A DNA stretch of 64,000 nucleotides from Candidatus Competibacteraceae bacterium (GTDB lineage: Bacteria > Pseudomonadota > Gammaproteobacteria > Competibacterales > Competibacteraceae): assembly GCA_016713505.1 (NCBI GenBank), contig JADJPA010000001.1, positions 2,059,501 through 2,123,500 of the forward strand, given 5' to 3'. This document shows, in pieces, positions 16,035 through 25,282 of this stretch. The notes below the pieces were generated by a model, which saw only the letters and a list, made by a program, of their open reading frames with translations, ran no database searches and had not been told where the DNA came from. A program made the position numbers and the translations under genes. Numbering within the stretch: position 1 is the stretch's first letter; the number at the start of each line of letters is the position of its first letter.

Positions 16035-17207
16035 TCACAACGCTGATCCCAACGCCTGCGCCAGATCGGCGATGAGATCATCAACGTCCTCAATCCCGAC
16101 CGACAAGCGCACCAAGCCGTCGTCGAAACCCAGTTGCCGGCGCACCTCCGGCGGCACGGACGCATGGGTCATGATCGCCGGATGTTCGATCAAACTTTCC
16201 ACGCCGCCCAAGCTCTCCGCCAGCGCAAACAACCGACAGCGGGCGAGAAATTCCTTCACCTCCGTCAGACCGCCGCGCACCACCGCCCCGATCATCCCAC
16301 CGAACCCTCCTTGCATCTGTCGCCGCGCCAGCAGGTGTTGGGGATGGCTGGGCAAGCCAGGGTAAATCACTCGCTCGATTTTCGGATGCCGCTCCAACCA
16401 GGTCGCGACGCGCAGCGCGTTGGCGCTGTGCCGCTCCATGCGCAAACTTAACGTTTTCAGGCCGCGCAAGGCGAGAAAGCTGTCGAACGGCCCCGCGATT
16501 CCGCCGATGGCGTTTTGCAGGTAGGTCAATCGCTCGACCAGATCCCGGCCGCGACAGACCGCCACCCCGCCGATGATGTCGGAATGGCCGTTGAGGTATT
16601 TGGTGGCCGAATGCAAAACGATATCGAAGCCGTATTCCAACGGCCGCTGCGACCACGGCGTGGCGAAGGTGTTGTCGGCCACGGTCAGAACGCCGCGCGC
16701 GCGCCCCACGGCGGCGACCATCTCCAAATCCACCAACTTCATCAGCGGATTGCTAGGGGTCTCCACCCAGATCATCCGGGTTTTCGGCGTCAGCGCCGCC
16801 TCCAGGGCCGCGCGGTCGCGCAGGTCGGAATAGGAAAAGGTCAGGCCGGCGCTGCGGCGGCGCACTTGCTCGAACAAGCGACGGGTGCCGCCGTAAATAT
16901 CGTCCAAGGCCACCAGATGATCGCCCGTATCCAACAACTCCAACACCGTCGAGGTCGCCGCCAGCCCGGACGCGAACGCAAATCCGGCCTCGCCGCCTTC
17001 CAGATCGGCCACGCAGCGCTCGTAAGCGAAACGGGTCGGGTTTTGGCTGCGCGAATATTCAAAACCCTGATGCACGCCCGGACTCGATTGCACGTAGGTG
17101 GACGTCGCATAAATCGGGGTGACCACCGCGCCGGTGGCCGGATCGGGCGATTGGCCGGCGTGCACGGCGCGGGTGGCGAAACCGAGTGGACGGGAGGAGT
17201 CGGTCAT
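16035..17207 (-). CDS. PLP-dependent Cys/Met metabolism enzyme (cystathionine gamma-synthase/lyase type)
   Basis: The 390-aa protein is a full-length member of the Cys/Met metabolism PLP family. It has the AVHAGQSPDPATGAVVTPIY start, YSRSQNPTR phosphate-binding region, ASGLAATSTVL, DNTFATPW, and the Schiff-base lysine in LHSATKYLNGHSD (K203). Synthase (metB), beta-lyase (metC) and gamma-lyase cannot be safely separated by eye. The GGIAGPFDSFLALRGLKTLSLRM and ESLGGVESLIEHPAIMTHAS segments are shared by synthases and gamma-lyases. I chose MTDSSRP at 17207, dropping a 25-residue low-quality extension. It is convergent with oxyR. cysK, metK, ahcY and metF elsewhere in the window belong to the same sulfur network. 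Confidence 0.88.
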   Translation of the reverse strand: MTDSSRPLGFATRAVHAGQSPDPATGAVVTPIYATSTYVQSSPGVHQGFEYSRSQNPTRFAYERCVADLEGGEAGFAFASGLAATSTVLELLDTGDHLVALDDIYGGTRRLFEQVRRRSAGLTFSYSDLRDRAALEAALTPKTRMIWVETPSNPLMKLVDLEMVAAVGRARGVLTVADNTFATPWSQRPLEYGFDIVLHSATKYLNGHSDIIGGVAVCRGRDLVERLTYLQNAIGGIAGPFDSFLALRGLKTLSLRMERHSANALRVATWLERHPKIERVIYPGLPSHPQHLLARRQMQGGFGGMIGAVVRGGLTEVKEFLARCRLFALAESLGGVESLIEHPAIMTHASVPPEVRRQLGFDDGLVRLSVGIEDVDDLIADLAQALGSAL

Positions 17208-17358
17208 GGTCGAAGCCTTGAAAAATGGGTTGCTGCCGGAGAATCGCGAAGGTGGATCGGCCGGCCTATCCCAGAACCACACCGCCGTTTTTCTCCGATA
17301 ATAAACTTGTGAAACGCCATAATATCGGCATCACACCCGCTTGATAAAGGAATCCCGC

Positions 17359-17982
17359 ATGGCGCTTTCGGACACGCTCTGGCAAGCCAACGCCGATCTG
17401 GCACAAGCTTGCCTCAACCAACCCTTCGTGCAAGGCATCGGCAACGGTTCGCTGCCTCGGTCGCGCTTCGCCTGGTATATCGGGCAGGATGCGTTCTACC
17501 TGCAAGCCTTCGCCCGCGCCTACACCATCGCCGCCGCCAAGGCGCCAGACTGGATCGGGTTTCGGAAATTGCACGAGCTGGCGGGCGGCGTGTTTCAAGA
17601 GCTGGAACTTCATCACATGATCGCCAAGGCGTGGGAACTTGAGTTGGACCGTATCACACCGGGTACGACCACCCGGCGTTATATCGACTTCCTGCTGGCC
17701 ACGGCTTGGGGACAGGAGACCGGTATCACCCTTGCGGCCATGATGCCTTGCATGAGGCTCTACGCTTGGCTGGGCCAGCAATTGGCTCGCCGCCAACAAC
17801 AGGCTCATCCCTACAGCGACTGGATAACGACCTACAGCAGCGCCGACTTCGACCAGCTGGCGACCCGGCTGGAACGATTGCTCGACCGTTATACACCGGA
17901 TACTCCAATCGCCTCCGAGACTTACCGTTACGCCATGCAGTGCGAAACCGATTTTTTTCAGGCTGCTTGGCGGGCTGCCTGA
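17359..17982 (+). CDS. tenA: TenA/thiaminase II family aminopyrimidine aminohydrolase
   Basis: The 207-aa all-helical TenA fold is recognisable from SRFAWYIGQDAFYLQAFARAYTIAAAKA, FQELELHH, the PCMRLYAWLG segment with the family cysteine, and the terminal CETDFF. TenA enzymes salvage thiamine breakdown products by hydrolysing aminopyrimidines, in the cytosol. The start at 17359 has AAAGGA 8 nt upstream. The earlier in-frame TTG would place the ribosome site inside the gene. It is divergent from the PLP enzyme and convergent with pgeF. No TPP riboswitch is seen upstream. Confidence 0.85.
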   Translation: MALSDTLWQANADLAQACLNQPFVQGIGNGSLPRSRFAWYIGQDAFYLQAFARAYTIAAAKAPDWIGFRKLHELAGGVFQELELHHMIAKAWELELDRITPGTTTRRYIDFLLATAWGQETGITLAAMMPCMRLYAWLGQQLARRQQQAHPYSDWITTYSSADFDQLATRLERLLDRYTPDTPIASETYRYAMQCETDFFQAAWRAA

Positions 17983-18027
17983 GCCACGGTTCGGGGTTGT
18001 CGGCAACGAGAGCGGTCGGCGGTTGCC

Positions 18028-18777
18028 CTACACCAGCCAAATCAGGCTGGCCATCCGTCCGGTGTCACCGGTTCGACGGTAAGAAAAAAAGCGCTCGGCA
18101 TCAAGAAAGGTACAGGAATGCCCGCCGTAAATCGCCGTTACAAACAGGCGGCGCAGTTGGAGCCGCGCCAAACCGTAAATATCCGCCAGCCAACGACCGT
18201 CGCTGAGAGAGGGATGGAAAAAATGGCCATTCGCCCTATCCTGAGCTAAAAAAGCACCGCGCACTTCATCGCCGACCTCGAAGGCGGTGGGGCCGATGGC
18301 CGGCCCCAACCACGCCATCAGATCCATCGGCGGCACCTTCATCCGCGCCACGGTCTTAGCAATCACCCCGGCGACCAGCCCGCGCCAACCGGCATGAACG
18401 GCGGCCACCACCGTACCGGCGCGATCACATAACAAGATCGGCAAGCAATCGGCGGTCAGCACCACGCACGGCTTGCCGGATTCGCGGGTCCAGGCGGCAT
18501 CGGCGGCGACCGGATCGGCGACCGTTTCGGCGGCCACCACCTGATTGCCGTGCACTTGCTGCAACCACGCCGGTTCGGAGGGATAGCCGGCCACCACCGC
18601 CAGCCGCCGCCGGTTTTCGGCGACGTGGAGCGACGCATCGCCGACGTGGCTGGCCAAGTTCAAACTATCGTAGGGTGGCGCGCTGGTCCCGCCCCGGCGG
18701 GTCGTGCTCACCGCCAATACGCCGGGGGGGGTCGGCCAGGCCGGTACGATCAAATGTTCGAGTTTGAGCTCATTCAT
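18028..18777 (-). CDS. pgeF: Purine nucleoside phosphorylase / YfiH laccase-domain protein
   Basis: This 249-aa YfiH family protein has the conserved zinc/copper-site histidines and cysteine in WLQQVHGNQVV, LTADCLPILLCD and AAVHAGWRGLVAGV, plus GPAIGPTAFEVGDEVR. The family, once called multicopper oxidase-like, is now associated with purine nucleoside phosphorylase/adenosine deaminase activity and with peptidoglycan editing. The start overlaps the stop of rluD by 4 nt. The rluD-pgeF pair is a standard gammaproteobacterial arrangement, often followed by clpB, which here lies elsewhere. Confidence 0.92.
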   Translation of the reverse strand: MNELKLEHLIVPAWPTPPGVLAVSTTRRGGTSAPPYDSLNLASHVGDASLHVAENRRRLAVVAGYPSEPAWLQQVHGNQVVAAETVADPVAADAAWTRESGKPCVVLTADCLPILLCDRAGTVVAAVHAGWRGLVAGVIAKTVARMKVPPMDLMAWLGPAIGPTAFEVGDEVRGAFLAQDRANGHFFHPSLSDGRWLADIYGLARLQLRRLFVTAIYGGHSCTFLDAERFFSYRRTGDTGRMASLIWLV

Positions 18778-19730
18778 GTTGGATCCCTACTCTCGCTCAA
18801 AGCCGCCAACAAGTCCGCCAAATCCGCGGGAGTGTCCGCCCGCCATTCCAATCGCTCGCCGCTGACGGGATGCGTCAAGGCCAGCCGCGCGGCGTGTAGC
18901 GCTTGGCGCTGGAAGTTTCGAATCGCCTCAAGACACTGGGGCGACGCTTCGGGGGGCAAGCGCGGCCGGCCCCCGTAGATTGGATCACCCAGGAGCGGCA
19001 ACCGAAGATGCGCCAGGTGAACCCGAATCTGATGGGTGCGGCCGGTTTCCAGCTTGACCCGCAACAAGGTGTGGGCGCGAAACCGGCGCAGCACCCGGTA
19101 ATGAGTCACCGCCGGCTTGCCGCCGGCCACTACCGCCATCCGCTGCCGGTCGACGGGATGGCGGCCGATGGGCGCCTCCACCGTACCGCCTGCAACCGGC
19201 GTTCCATTGACCACCGCCAGATACTCCCGCTCGATGCGCCGCGCCTGCAACTGTTCGACCAATGCGGTATGGGCGCGCAGGCTGCGAGCGACCACCAGCA
19301 GGCCGGTGGTATCCTTGTCCAAGCGATGCACCAGCCCGGCGCGCGGCAGCGCGGCCAGTTCGGGGGCGTGATGGAGCAGCGCATTGACTAAGGTGCCGTC
19401 GCGGTTACCCGCCGCGGGATGCGCCACCAGTCCGGCCGGTTTGTCGATCACCAGCACGTCCTCGTCCTGATAGCAAATCGCCAACGGAATGTCTTGCGCG
19501 AGCGCGCGGGTTTCCGGCTCCAACACCGGTTCGCCGCTGACGGTTTCTCCGCCGGCCACCGGATCGCGGGGCCGGCAAATCCGACCGTTCACTTGTAACT
19601 GACCGGCTTTGAGCCACTGCTGCAAACGGCTGCGCGAATAGGCCGGCAGCAGCGCCGCCAACGCCTGATCGAGCCGCATCCCCGCGCAATCAGCGGGTAT
19701 TTGACAAGCGATGCGTCCGCCGGTCGCCAT
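18774..19730 (-). CDS. rluD: 23S rRNA pseudouridine synthase RluD
   Basis: The 318-aa protein has an N-terminal S4 RNA-binding domain (RLDQALAALLPAYSRSRLQQWLKAGQLQVNG). The RluA-family catalytic motif GLVHRLDKDTTGLLVVA has the catalytic aspartate at D138, and RTHQIRVHLAHL follows. It modifies helix 69 of 23S rRNA (E. coli 1911/1915/1917). Its start overlaps the upstream leader of the divergent bamD gene, an arrangement conserved with E. coli. Neighbour order is the main reason for choosing RluD over RluC, supported by the VNGRICRPRDPVAGGE region. Confidence 0.93.
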   Translation of the reverse strand: MATGGRIACQIPADCAGMRLDQALAALLPAYSRSRLQQWLKAGQLQVNGRICRPRDPVAGGETVSGEPVLEPETRALAQDIPLAICYQDEDVLVIDKPAGLVAHPAAGNRDGTLVNALLHHAPELAALPRAGLVHRLDKDTTGLLVVARSLRAHTALVEQLQARRIEREYLAVVNGTPVAGGTVEAPIGRHPVDRQRMAVVAGGKPAVTHYRVLRRFRAHTLLRVKLETGRTHQIRVHLAHLRLPLLGDPIYGGRPRLPPEASPQCLEAIRNFQRQALHAARLALTHPVSGERLEWRADTPADLADLLAALSESRDPT

Positions 19731-19797
19731 GATGGTTTTTAACGGTTCGAGCGTTATACTGGTCCAAATTTATTCTACCTTCGACAATTGCCGTTTC

Positions 19798-20601
19798 ATG
19801 CCGTCATCCATGCGCCGCACATCAAAACTGTTTCTCATCGGCCCTCTCACGGCCGCGCTGCTCGCGGGTTGCTCGCTGCTTCCCGAAAAAATCGACGAAA
19901 CCAAAAACTGGTCGGCCCAGCAGCTTTACAGCGAGGCCAAGAGTGCCATGAATGATGGTAACTACAAGACCGCGCTGGAATATCTGGACAAAATCCAGGC
20001 CCGTTATCCGTTCGGGCGCTTCGCCCAGCAAGCGCAGATCGACACCCTCTTCATCCAATACCACGACAACGAACCCGATGCGGCCATCGCCGCCGCCGAC
20101 CGTTTTATCCAGGCCAATCCGCGTCATCCCTATGTGGATTATGCCTATTACATGAAAGCGCTGGTCAATTTCAACCGCAGCAACACCTTGATCGAACGGT
20201 TGGCCCCCAGCGATCGCGCCAAAACCGACACCGCCACCGCCCGTCAGTCCTACAGCGACTTCGCCGAATTGGTCCGCAAGTTCCCCAACAGCAAATACGC
20301 CGAGGACTCGCGGCAGCGGATGCTGTTCTTGCACAACAATCTGGCGGCTTACGAGGTCAACGTGGCCGATTATTACCTGCGGCGGGGCGCTTACGTCGCG
20401 GCGGTCAACCGGGCCAAATACGTCGTGGAAACCTACGCGCGCACGCCGGCTTCCGCCGGTGCGCTGAGCATCATGACGCAGGCTTACGTCAAGATGGGGA
20501 TGCCGCAGCTCGCCGCCGACAGCCTGAGGGTGCTGGAGCGTAATTATCCGCAAGACCCAGACTTACCGAAGCTGAACGCGCTGGTCAAGAGCGCGGGCTG
20601 A
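19798..20601 (+). CDS. bamD: Outer-membrane assembly lipoprotein BamD
   Basis: BamD is an essential lipoprotein of the BAM complex that inserts beta-barrels into the outer membrane. The 267-aa precursor has a lipobox signal (FLIGPLTAALLAGCSLL, lipidated Cys about residue 25) and TPR-like repeats (YSEAKSAMNDGNYKTALEYLDKIQARYPFGRFAQQAQ, then DRFIQANPRHPYVDYAYYMKAL). I chose the ATG at 19798. An in-frame ATG 4 codons on is equally possible. The longer frame to 19711 overlaps rluD and lacks signal-peptide character. A TATACT at 19755-19760 could be a -10 element, but its -35 is weak. Confidence 0.94.
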   Translation: MPSSMRRTSKLFLIGPLTAALLAGCSLLPEKIDETKNWSAQQLYSEAKSAMNDGNYKTALEYLDKIQARYPFGRFAQQAQIDTLFIQYHDNEPDAAIAAADRFIQANPRHPYVDYAYYMKALVNFNRSNTLIERLAPSDRAKTDTATARQSYSDFAELVRKFPNSKYAEDSRQRMLFLHNNLAAYEVNVADYYLRRGAYVAAVNRAKYVVETYARTPASAGALSIMTQAYVKMGMPQLAADSLRVLERNYPQDPDLPKLNALVKSAG

Positions 20602-20687
20602 TTGGTTTATATCCATTGCTTCGTTCGAACGCAGCAGGCGTTTTCCAAGCTTTATCCGCTGATTGCCGATCACCGTGAGGATTCGCC

Positions 20688-21209
20688 ATGTGGGATTTTT
20701 TCGAAACCGTACGCCATCGCCATTCGATCCGCAAATACCAACCGGATATGGCGGTCGAACCCGAGAAGCTGTCCGCCATCCTGGAAATGGCCTGCGCGGC
20801 TCCTTCGGCGGGCGATTTGCAGGCGTACCGCATCATCGTGGTGCGCGATCTGGCCGACCGGCAAATGCTGGTGAATAGCTGTCACCAGCAAAATTTCATT
20901 GCCGAGGCTCCGATCTGCCTGGTGTTCTGCGCCGATCCAGCCCGTTCGGAAAGCGTCTTTAGCGAGCGCGGCGCCAGGTTATACGCCCTGCAAGATGCCA
21001 CCATCGCCGCCACCTACGCCCAACTGGCCATCGTCGCCGCCGGCATGGGTTCTACCTGGATCGGCTATTTCGAGGAAGACAAGATTCGCGAGATCTTGAA
21101 ATTGGAGTCGGGTTTAGTGCCGGTCGCGCTGTTGAGCCTCGGCTATCCGGCCGAATTGCCCGAACCCAGCTCGCGCCGGCGCTTGGATGAAGTGGTGGCG
21201 TGGCGGTAG
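20688..21209 (+). CDS. Nitroreductase-family flavoprotein
   Basis: The 173-aa protein matches the nitroreductase family: FFETVRHRHSIRKYQPD with the FMN-binding Arg-x-Ser-x-Arg, ACAAPSAGDLQAYRIIVV, DATIAATYAQLAIVAAGMGSTWIGYF and LLSLGYPAE. It should be an FMN-dependent NAD(P)H oxidoreductase. The substrate is unknown. It follows bamD by 86 bp and overlaps the next ORF by 10 nt, so those two may be co-expressed. Confidence 0.87.
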   Translation: MWDFFETVRHRHSIRKYQPDMAVEPEKLSAILEMACAAPSAGDLQAYRIIVVRDLADRQMLVNSCHQQNFIAEAPICLVFCADPARSESVFSERGARLYALQDATIAATYAQLAIVAAGMGSTWIGYFEEDKIREILKLESGLVPVALLSLGYPAELPEPSSRRRLDEVVAWR

Positions 21210-21913
21210 TCAGTTCCTCCGGAGACGCTCCGCTCTTTCCGCTCAAGCAATTGATGCCCTCATACCCCGCAATTTTTGTTTTAGGCTGCGGCATCGCGAC
21301 CGGGTTGACCTACTCGGTGATGAACGGCCGCTTGGGCGACGCCTACGCCATGGTTTCAACGTTGAAACAGGAAGTTTCACGCCAGGAATCGGAGCTGCTG
21401 GGTTATACCCAATACACCAGCTACCTCACCGTCGGCAAACAATCGCTGGCGGAGCAGATGAAGCTGCTCGCCGCCACCGTGGTCCGCGAGGAAAGCGTCA
21501 CCCAGGTCATCGAGCGCTCCCTGCTCGGTTTGTCCTCGACCGGCACCGTCGCGATTTGGTACTCGGTCGAATATTCGTTCGGTTTCGACCTTCAAGCTGA
21601 CAGCTACGACGTGCGGCCCACCGCTTCGGGGATCGAGGTTCTCGTCAAGAAGCCGGTCCTGGTGACGACGCCCGCGATCGCGAATTTGAGATATCGGATT
21701 CTGTCCGGCGGCTTGTTTACCGACGAGCGAGACGCGGTGCTGCGCTTGTACGAGGAAGCCGCCAAGAACGCCAAGGAACAAGGCGAGGCGCTGGCCTCCG
21801 ACGCGACGGTCGTCGCCCTGTGCGAGAAGCGGTTGATCGCCTTCCTGCACGATTTTCTCGCCAGGCAGCCCGGCGTGAAAATCGTCCCGCAGATCAGCAT
21901 GACCTATCACTAA
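21200..21913 (+). CDS. Membrane-anchored protein of unknown function (possibly DUF4230-like)
   Basis: This 237-aa protein has one N-terminal membrane segment (YPAIFVLGCGIATGLTYSVM, about residues 21-40) and a periplasmic domain. That domain contains WYSVEYSFGFDLQADSYDVRPTASGIEVLVKKPVLV, which recalls DUF4230 proteins, but I am not certain. The C-terminal part is helical (LRLYEEAAKNAKEQGEAL). The start is a GTG overlapping the nitroreductase end. A later ATG at 21254 would still precede the membrane segment. Function unknown. Confidence 0.65.
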   Translation: MAVVSSSGDAPLFPLKQLMPSYPAIFVLGCGIATGLTYSVMNGRLGDAYAMVSTLKQEVSRQESELLGYTQYTSYLTVGKQSLAEQMKLLAATVVREESVTQVIERSLLGLSSTGTVAIWYSVEYSFGFDLQADSYDVRPTASGIEVLVKKPVLVTTPAIANLRYRILSGGLFTDERDAVLRLYEEAAKNAKEQGEALASDATVVALCEKRLIAFLHDFLARQPGVKIVPQISMTYH

Positions 21914-21926
21914 ATCCCGTCGGTTC

Positions 21927-23114
21927 TCAACGCGCCCGCTGCAAGGCCCGAATCCCCTGCTCCAAGCCTTCCAGGGTCAGCGGAAACATCCGCTCGCCCA
22001 TCAACTCCCGCACCATCTCAATCGAGGGTACGTAGCTCCAACGGTTTTGCGACTGCGGGTTGAGCCAGATGGCGCGCGGATAAGCCGCCAGCAACCGGCT
22101 CAGCCAGACTTCGCCGGCTTCGGGGTTGAAGTGTCCGACACTGCCGCCTGGAAAGGTGATTTCATAGGGGCTCATGGTGGCGTCGCCGACCAGAATCAGC
22201 TTGTAATCGTGACCGAACGTGTTCAATACCGTCAGCGTCTCGGTCTTTTCGGTATAGCGGCGGCGGTTGTCCTTCCACAGTCCCTCGTACACCATGTTGT
22301 GAAAGTAGAAATATTCCAGATGTTTGAATTCGGCGCGCGCCGCCGAAAACAGCTCCTCGCACACCCGGACGTGATCGTCCATTGAGCCGCCGACATCCAA
22401 AAACAATAACACTTTCACCGCGTTGTGGCGCTCCGGCACCATCTTCAACTCCAGATAACCCGCGTTGCGGGCGGTGGAGCGGATGGTGTCGTCGAGGTCC
22501 AGTTCCTCCGCCGCGCCCTCCCGCGCGAAGCGGCGCAAGCGGCGCAACGCGACTTTGATGTTGCGGGTGCCGAGTTCGATGGTGTCGTCCAGATTGCGAA
22601 ATTCGCGGCGGTCCCACACCTTGACCGCGCGGCGGTGGCGCGATTCCTCTTGCCCGATGCGGATGCCTTCCGGGTTGTAGCCGTAAGCGCCAAAAGGCGA
22701 CTTCCCGGCAGTGCCGATCCATTTGCCGCCGCCCTGATGGCGGCCTTCCTGTTCGGCCAGGCGCTTGGCGAAAGTCTCCATGAGCTTTTCCCAGCCGCCC
22801 AGCGACTCGATCAGTTGTTTGTCCTCATCGTTCAGCGTCAGCTCCGCCAGCTTGTGCAGCCATTCCACCGGCACCGTGGCGCCGATGATCTGATCGAACA
22901 GCGTTTCCAGTCCCTTGAAATGGCTGCCGAACACCTGATCGAAACGGTCGTAGTAGCGCTCGTCCTTCACCAGCGTCGCCCGCGCCAGATAATAAAATTC
23001 ATCGATGCTGTGCGCGGTGACGCGCTGGCTCAGCGCCTCCAGCAAGGTCAAGAACTCGGTCAGCGTGACCGGAATGTCCGCCTTACGGAGCTTGGAGAAA
23101 AATTCGGTCATCAT
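21927..23114 (-). CDS. VWA-domain protein of the CoxE type, partner of MoxR ATPase
   Basis: The 395-aa protein has an N-terminal helical region (FFSKLRKADIPVTLTEFLTLLEALSQRV). A basic segment with RRLRRFAREGAAEELDLDDTIRSTARNAG follows, then a C-terminal von Willebrand A domain from about residue 235 (VLLFLDVGGSMDDHVRVCEELF). The MIDAS reads DVGGS rather than the canonical DxSxS. It follows moxR by 56 bp on the same strand. MoxR-VWA pairs act as metal-dependent chaperone or cofactor-insertion systems. The client here is not evident. Confidence 0.87.
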   Translation of the reverse strand: MMTEFFSKLRKADIPVTLTEFLTLLEALSQRVTAHSIDEFYYLARATLVKDERYYDRFDQVFGSHFKGLETLFDQIIGATVPVEWLHKLAELTLNDEDKQLIESLGGWEKLMETFAKRLAEQEGRHQGGGKWIGTAGKSPFGAYGYNPEGIRIGQEESRHRRAVKVWDRREFRNLDDTIELGTRNIKVALRRLRRFAREGAAEELDLDDTIRSTARNAGYLELKMVPERHNAVKVLLFLDVGGSMDDHVRVCEELFSAARAEFKHLEYFYFHNMVYEGLWKDNRRRYTEKTETLTVLNTFGHDYKLILVGDATMSPYEITFPGGSVGHFNPEAGEVWLSRLLAAYPRAIWLNPQSQNRWSYVPSIEMVRELMGERMFPLTLEGLEQGIRALQRAR

Positions 23115-23170
23115 CGGCGGACCCTCTCAGCGTCGGACTCGCATTGATCGGCTATCGCGCAGCGTCCGCT

Positions 23171-24022
23171 TCAATCGCGCTTGCGCCGACTCATAAACAG
23201 CAGCCGCTCGAACAGATGCACGTCCTGCTCGTTCTTCAGCAACGCGCCGTAGAGCGGGGGGATCAACTTATGCTGGTCGCCGCGCAACGCTTCGGGCGGA
23301 ATTTCCTCCGCCACCAGCAACTTGATCCAGTCCAGTAGTTCCGAGGTCGAAGGCCGTTTTTTCAAACCCGGCACTTCGCGAATCTCGAAAAACGCCTCCA
23401 GCGCTTCGCTCAACAAGCGTTTTTTCAGAGTCGGATAATGGACGTTGACGATCCGTTCCATGGTCTCCTTGTCGGGAAAGCGGATGTAGTGGAAAAAGCA
23501 GCGGCGCAGGAACGCATCCGGCAACTCCTTCTCGTTGTTGCTGGTGATGATGATGATCGGGCGATGCCGGGCCTTGACTATCTGTCGCGTCTCGTAAACG
23601 AAGAATTCCATCCGGTCGAGTTCGTGCAACAAATCGTTGGGGAACTCGATATCGGCTTTGTCGATCTCATCGATCAAGAGCACGGGCTGAACGTCGGTGG
23701 TGAACGCCTCCCACAGCTTGCCCTTGACGATGTAATTGCCGATGTCGTGCACCCGCGCATCGCCCAGTTGCGAATCGCGCAGCCGCGACACGGCGTCGTA
23801 TTCGTACAAGCCTTGCTGGGCCTTGGTAGTGGATTTGATGTGCCACTGCAAGAAGGGCCGCTTCAGGGCGAGCGCGACTTCCTCGGCCAGTTGGGTTTTG
23901 CCGGTTCCCGGCTCGCCCTTCACCAGCAGCGGCCGGCCCAAGGTGACGGCGGCGTTCACCGCCATCATCAGATCGTCGGTCGCAACGTAACGGTCGGTCC
24001 CACGAAAACGCGATTCGGACAT
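23171..24022 (-). CDS. MoxR-family AAA+ ATPase
   Basis: The 283-aa ATPase has Walker A VKGEPGTGKTQLAEEVA, Walker B VLLIDEIDKADIEFPNDLL, sensor 1 IIITSNNEKELPDAFLRRCF, and a C-terminal lid (GLKKRPSTSELLDWIKLL). I chose the ATG at 24022 because GGAGGAG precedes it by about 9 nt. The 26-residue upstream extension lacks family similarity. It forms an operon with the downstream VWA protein and is expected to remodel or metallate a client together with it. Confidence 0.92.
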   Translation of the reverse strand: MSESRFRGTDRYVATDDLMMAVNAAVTLGRPLLVKGEPGTGKTQLAEEVALALKRPFLQWHIKSTTKAQQGLYEYDAVSRLRDSQLGDARVHDIGNYIVKGKLWEAFTTDVQPVLLIDEIDKADIEFPNDLLHELDRMEFFVYETRQIVKARHRPIIIITSNNEKELPDAFLRRCFFHYIRFPDKETMERIVNVHYPTLKKRLLSEALEAFFEIREVPGLKKRPSTSELLDWIKLLVAEEIPPEALRGDQHKLIPPLYGALLKNEQDVHLFERLLFMSRRKRD

Positions 24023-24267
24023 GAGGAACACTCCTCCAAGGCACGGGTGGCGACGGCTGTCGCAAGGCGCATTGTTGGGCAGGCCGCCTGCACTACGCAA
24101 GCGCGACGGCGCGCCGCGATCATGCGTCCGAGCGAGGCTTGATATGAAAAAAAGCTATTTCTAACTGCTAATTTATTCTGCTGCTTATATAAAATTATTT
24201 GTTACTGTTACCGCCTGACCCGTTTTACATCCGCGACTTCCCATCATCGCGAGCGCGAGGAAAATCC

Positions 24268-25185
24268 ATGAAAGCGAACAACATTCTTGAAACCATCGGC
24301 AACACCCCCCACGTCCGCATCAACCGGCTGTTCGCGGAGCGCAAGGTCGAAGTCTGGATGAAGCAGGAACGCGTCAATCCCGGCGGCAGTATCAAAGACC
24401 GCATCGGACTGGCCATGGTCGAGGACGCCGAACGGCGCGGCATCCTGAAACCCAATACCGTCATCATCGAACCGACCTCCGGCAACACCGGGATCGCGCT
24501 GGCGCTGGTGGCGGCCGCCAAGGGTTATCGCCTGATCCTGACCATGCCCGAATCGATGTCGGTGGAACGGCGGCGCTATCTGGCGGCGCTCGGCGCGGAA
24601 CTGGTGCTGACCCCCAAGGAAAAGGGAATGCCGGGCGCGATCGAAAAAGCCCAGGAACTGGTCAAAGAAACCCCAAATGCCTGGATGCCCCAGCAGTTCG
24701 AAAATCCCGCCAACGTGGCGATCCACCGCCGCGCCACCGCCCAAGAAATTCTGAATGACTTTCCCGAAGGCTTGGATTATCTGATCACCGGCGTCGGCAC
24801 GGGGGGTCACATCACCGGCTGCGCCGAAGTGCTGAAGGAAAAATTTCCCGCGCTCAAGGCGTTCGCGGTCGAACCCACCGCCTCGCCGGTGCTAAGCGGC
24901 GGCCAGCGCGGCCCGCACCCCATTCAGGGCATCGGCGCCGGCTTCGTACCGGTGGTGCTGAACACCGATATCCTGGATGGGGTGATTCAAGTCGCTCAGG
25001 AAGACGCCTTCAAATACGCCGTGCGCTGCGTCAAGGAGGAGGGCATTTTTATCGGGATTTCTTCTGGCGCGTCGCTCGCGGCCATCGCCCAGAAATTGCC
25101 GGACATCCCCGACGGCAGCCGGATTTTGACCTTCTGTTACGACACCGGCGAACGCTATCTGTCGGTAGGGGGTCTGTTCGACTGA
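24268..25185 (+). CDS. cysK: Cysteine synthase A (O-acetylserine sulfhydrylase)
   Basis: The 305-aa PLP enzyme makes cysteine from O-acetylserine and sulfide. Seen: ILETIGNTPHVRINRL, the PLP-lysine region RVNPGGSIKDRIGLAMVEDAE, EPTSGNTGIALALVAAAKGY, the phosphate loop GVGTGGHITG, and HPIQGIGAGFVP, which favours CysK over CysM. The ATG at 24268 follows GCGAGGAA. The preceding 240 bp is AT-rich from 24145 and probably holds the promoter. Sulfur genes metK, ahcY, metF and the PLP transsulfuration gene are elsewhere in the window. Confidence 0.93.
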   Translation: MKANNILETIGNTPHVRINRLFAERKVEVWMKQERVNPGGSIKDRIGLAMVEDAERRGILKPNTVIIEPTSGNTGIALALVAAAKGYRLILTMPESMSVERRRYLAALGAELVLTPKEKGMPGAIEKAQELVKETPNAWMPQQFENPANVAIHRRATAQEILNDFPEGLDYLITGVGTGGHITGCAEVLKEKFPALKAFAVEPTASPVLSGGQRGPHPIQGIGAGFVPVVLNTDILDGVIQVAQEDAFKYAVRCVKEEGIFIGISSGASLAAIAQKLPDIPDGSRILTFCYDTGERYLSVGGLFD

Positions 25186-25282
25186 CCGACCGGCGCGCTT
25201 GCGCCGGCGCCGCCACAGGCGGTCCGGGCTTGCGTTCGATGGCGTGGCGTCGGTTGTCCTCTGGTACATCGGGAACGGTGGT

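Noticed and set aside
17283..17358. TPP riboswitch before tenA
   Set aside because: The gap to the divergent gene is under 150 bp and lacks the TPP core. The short leader cannot hold the aptamer.
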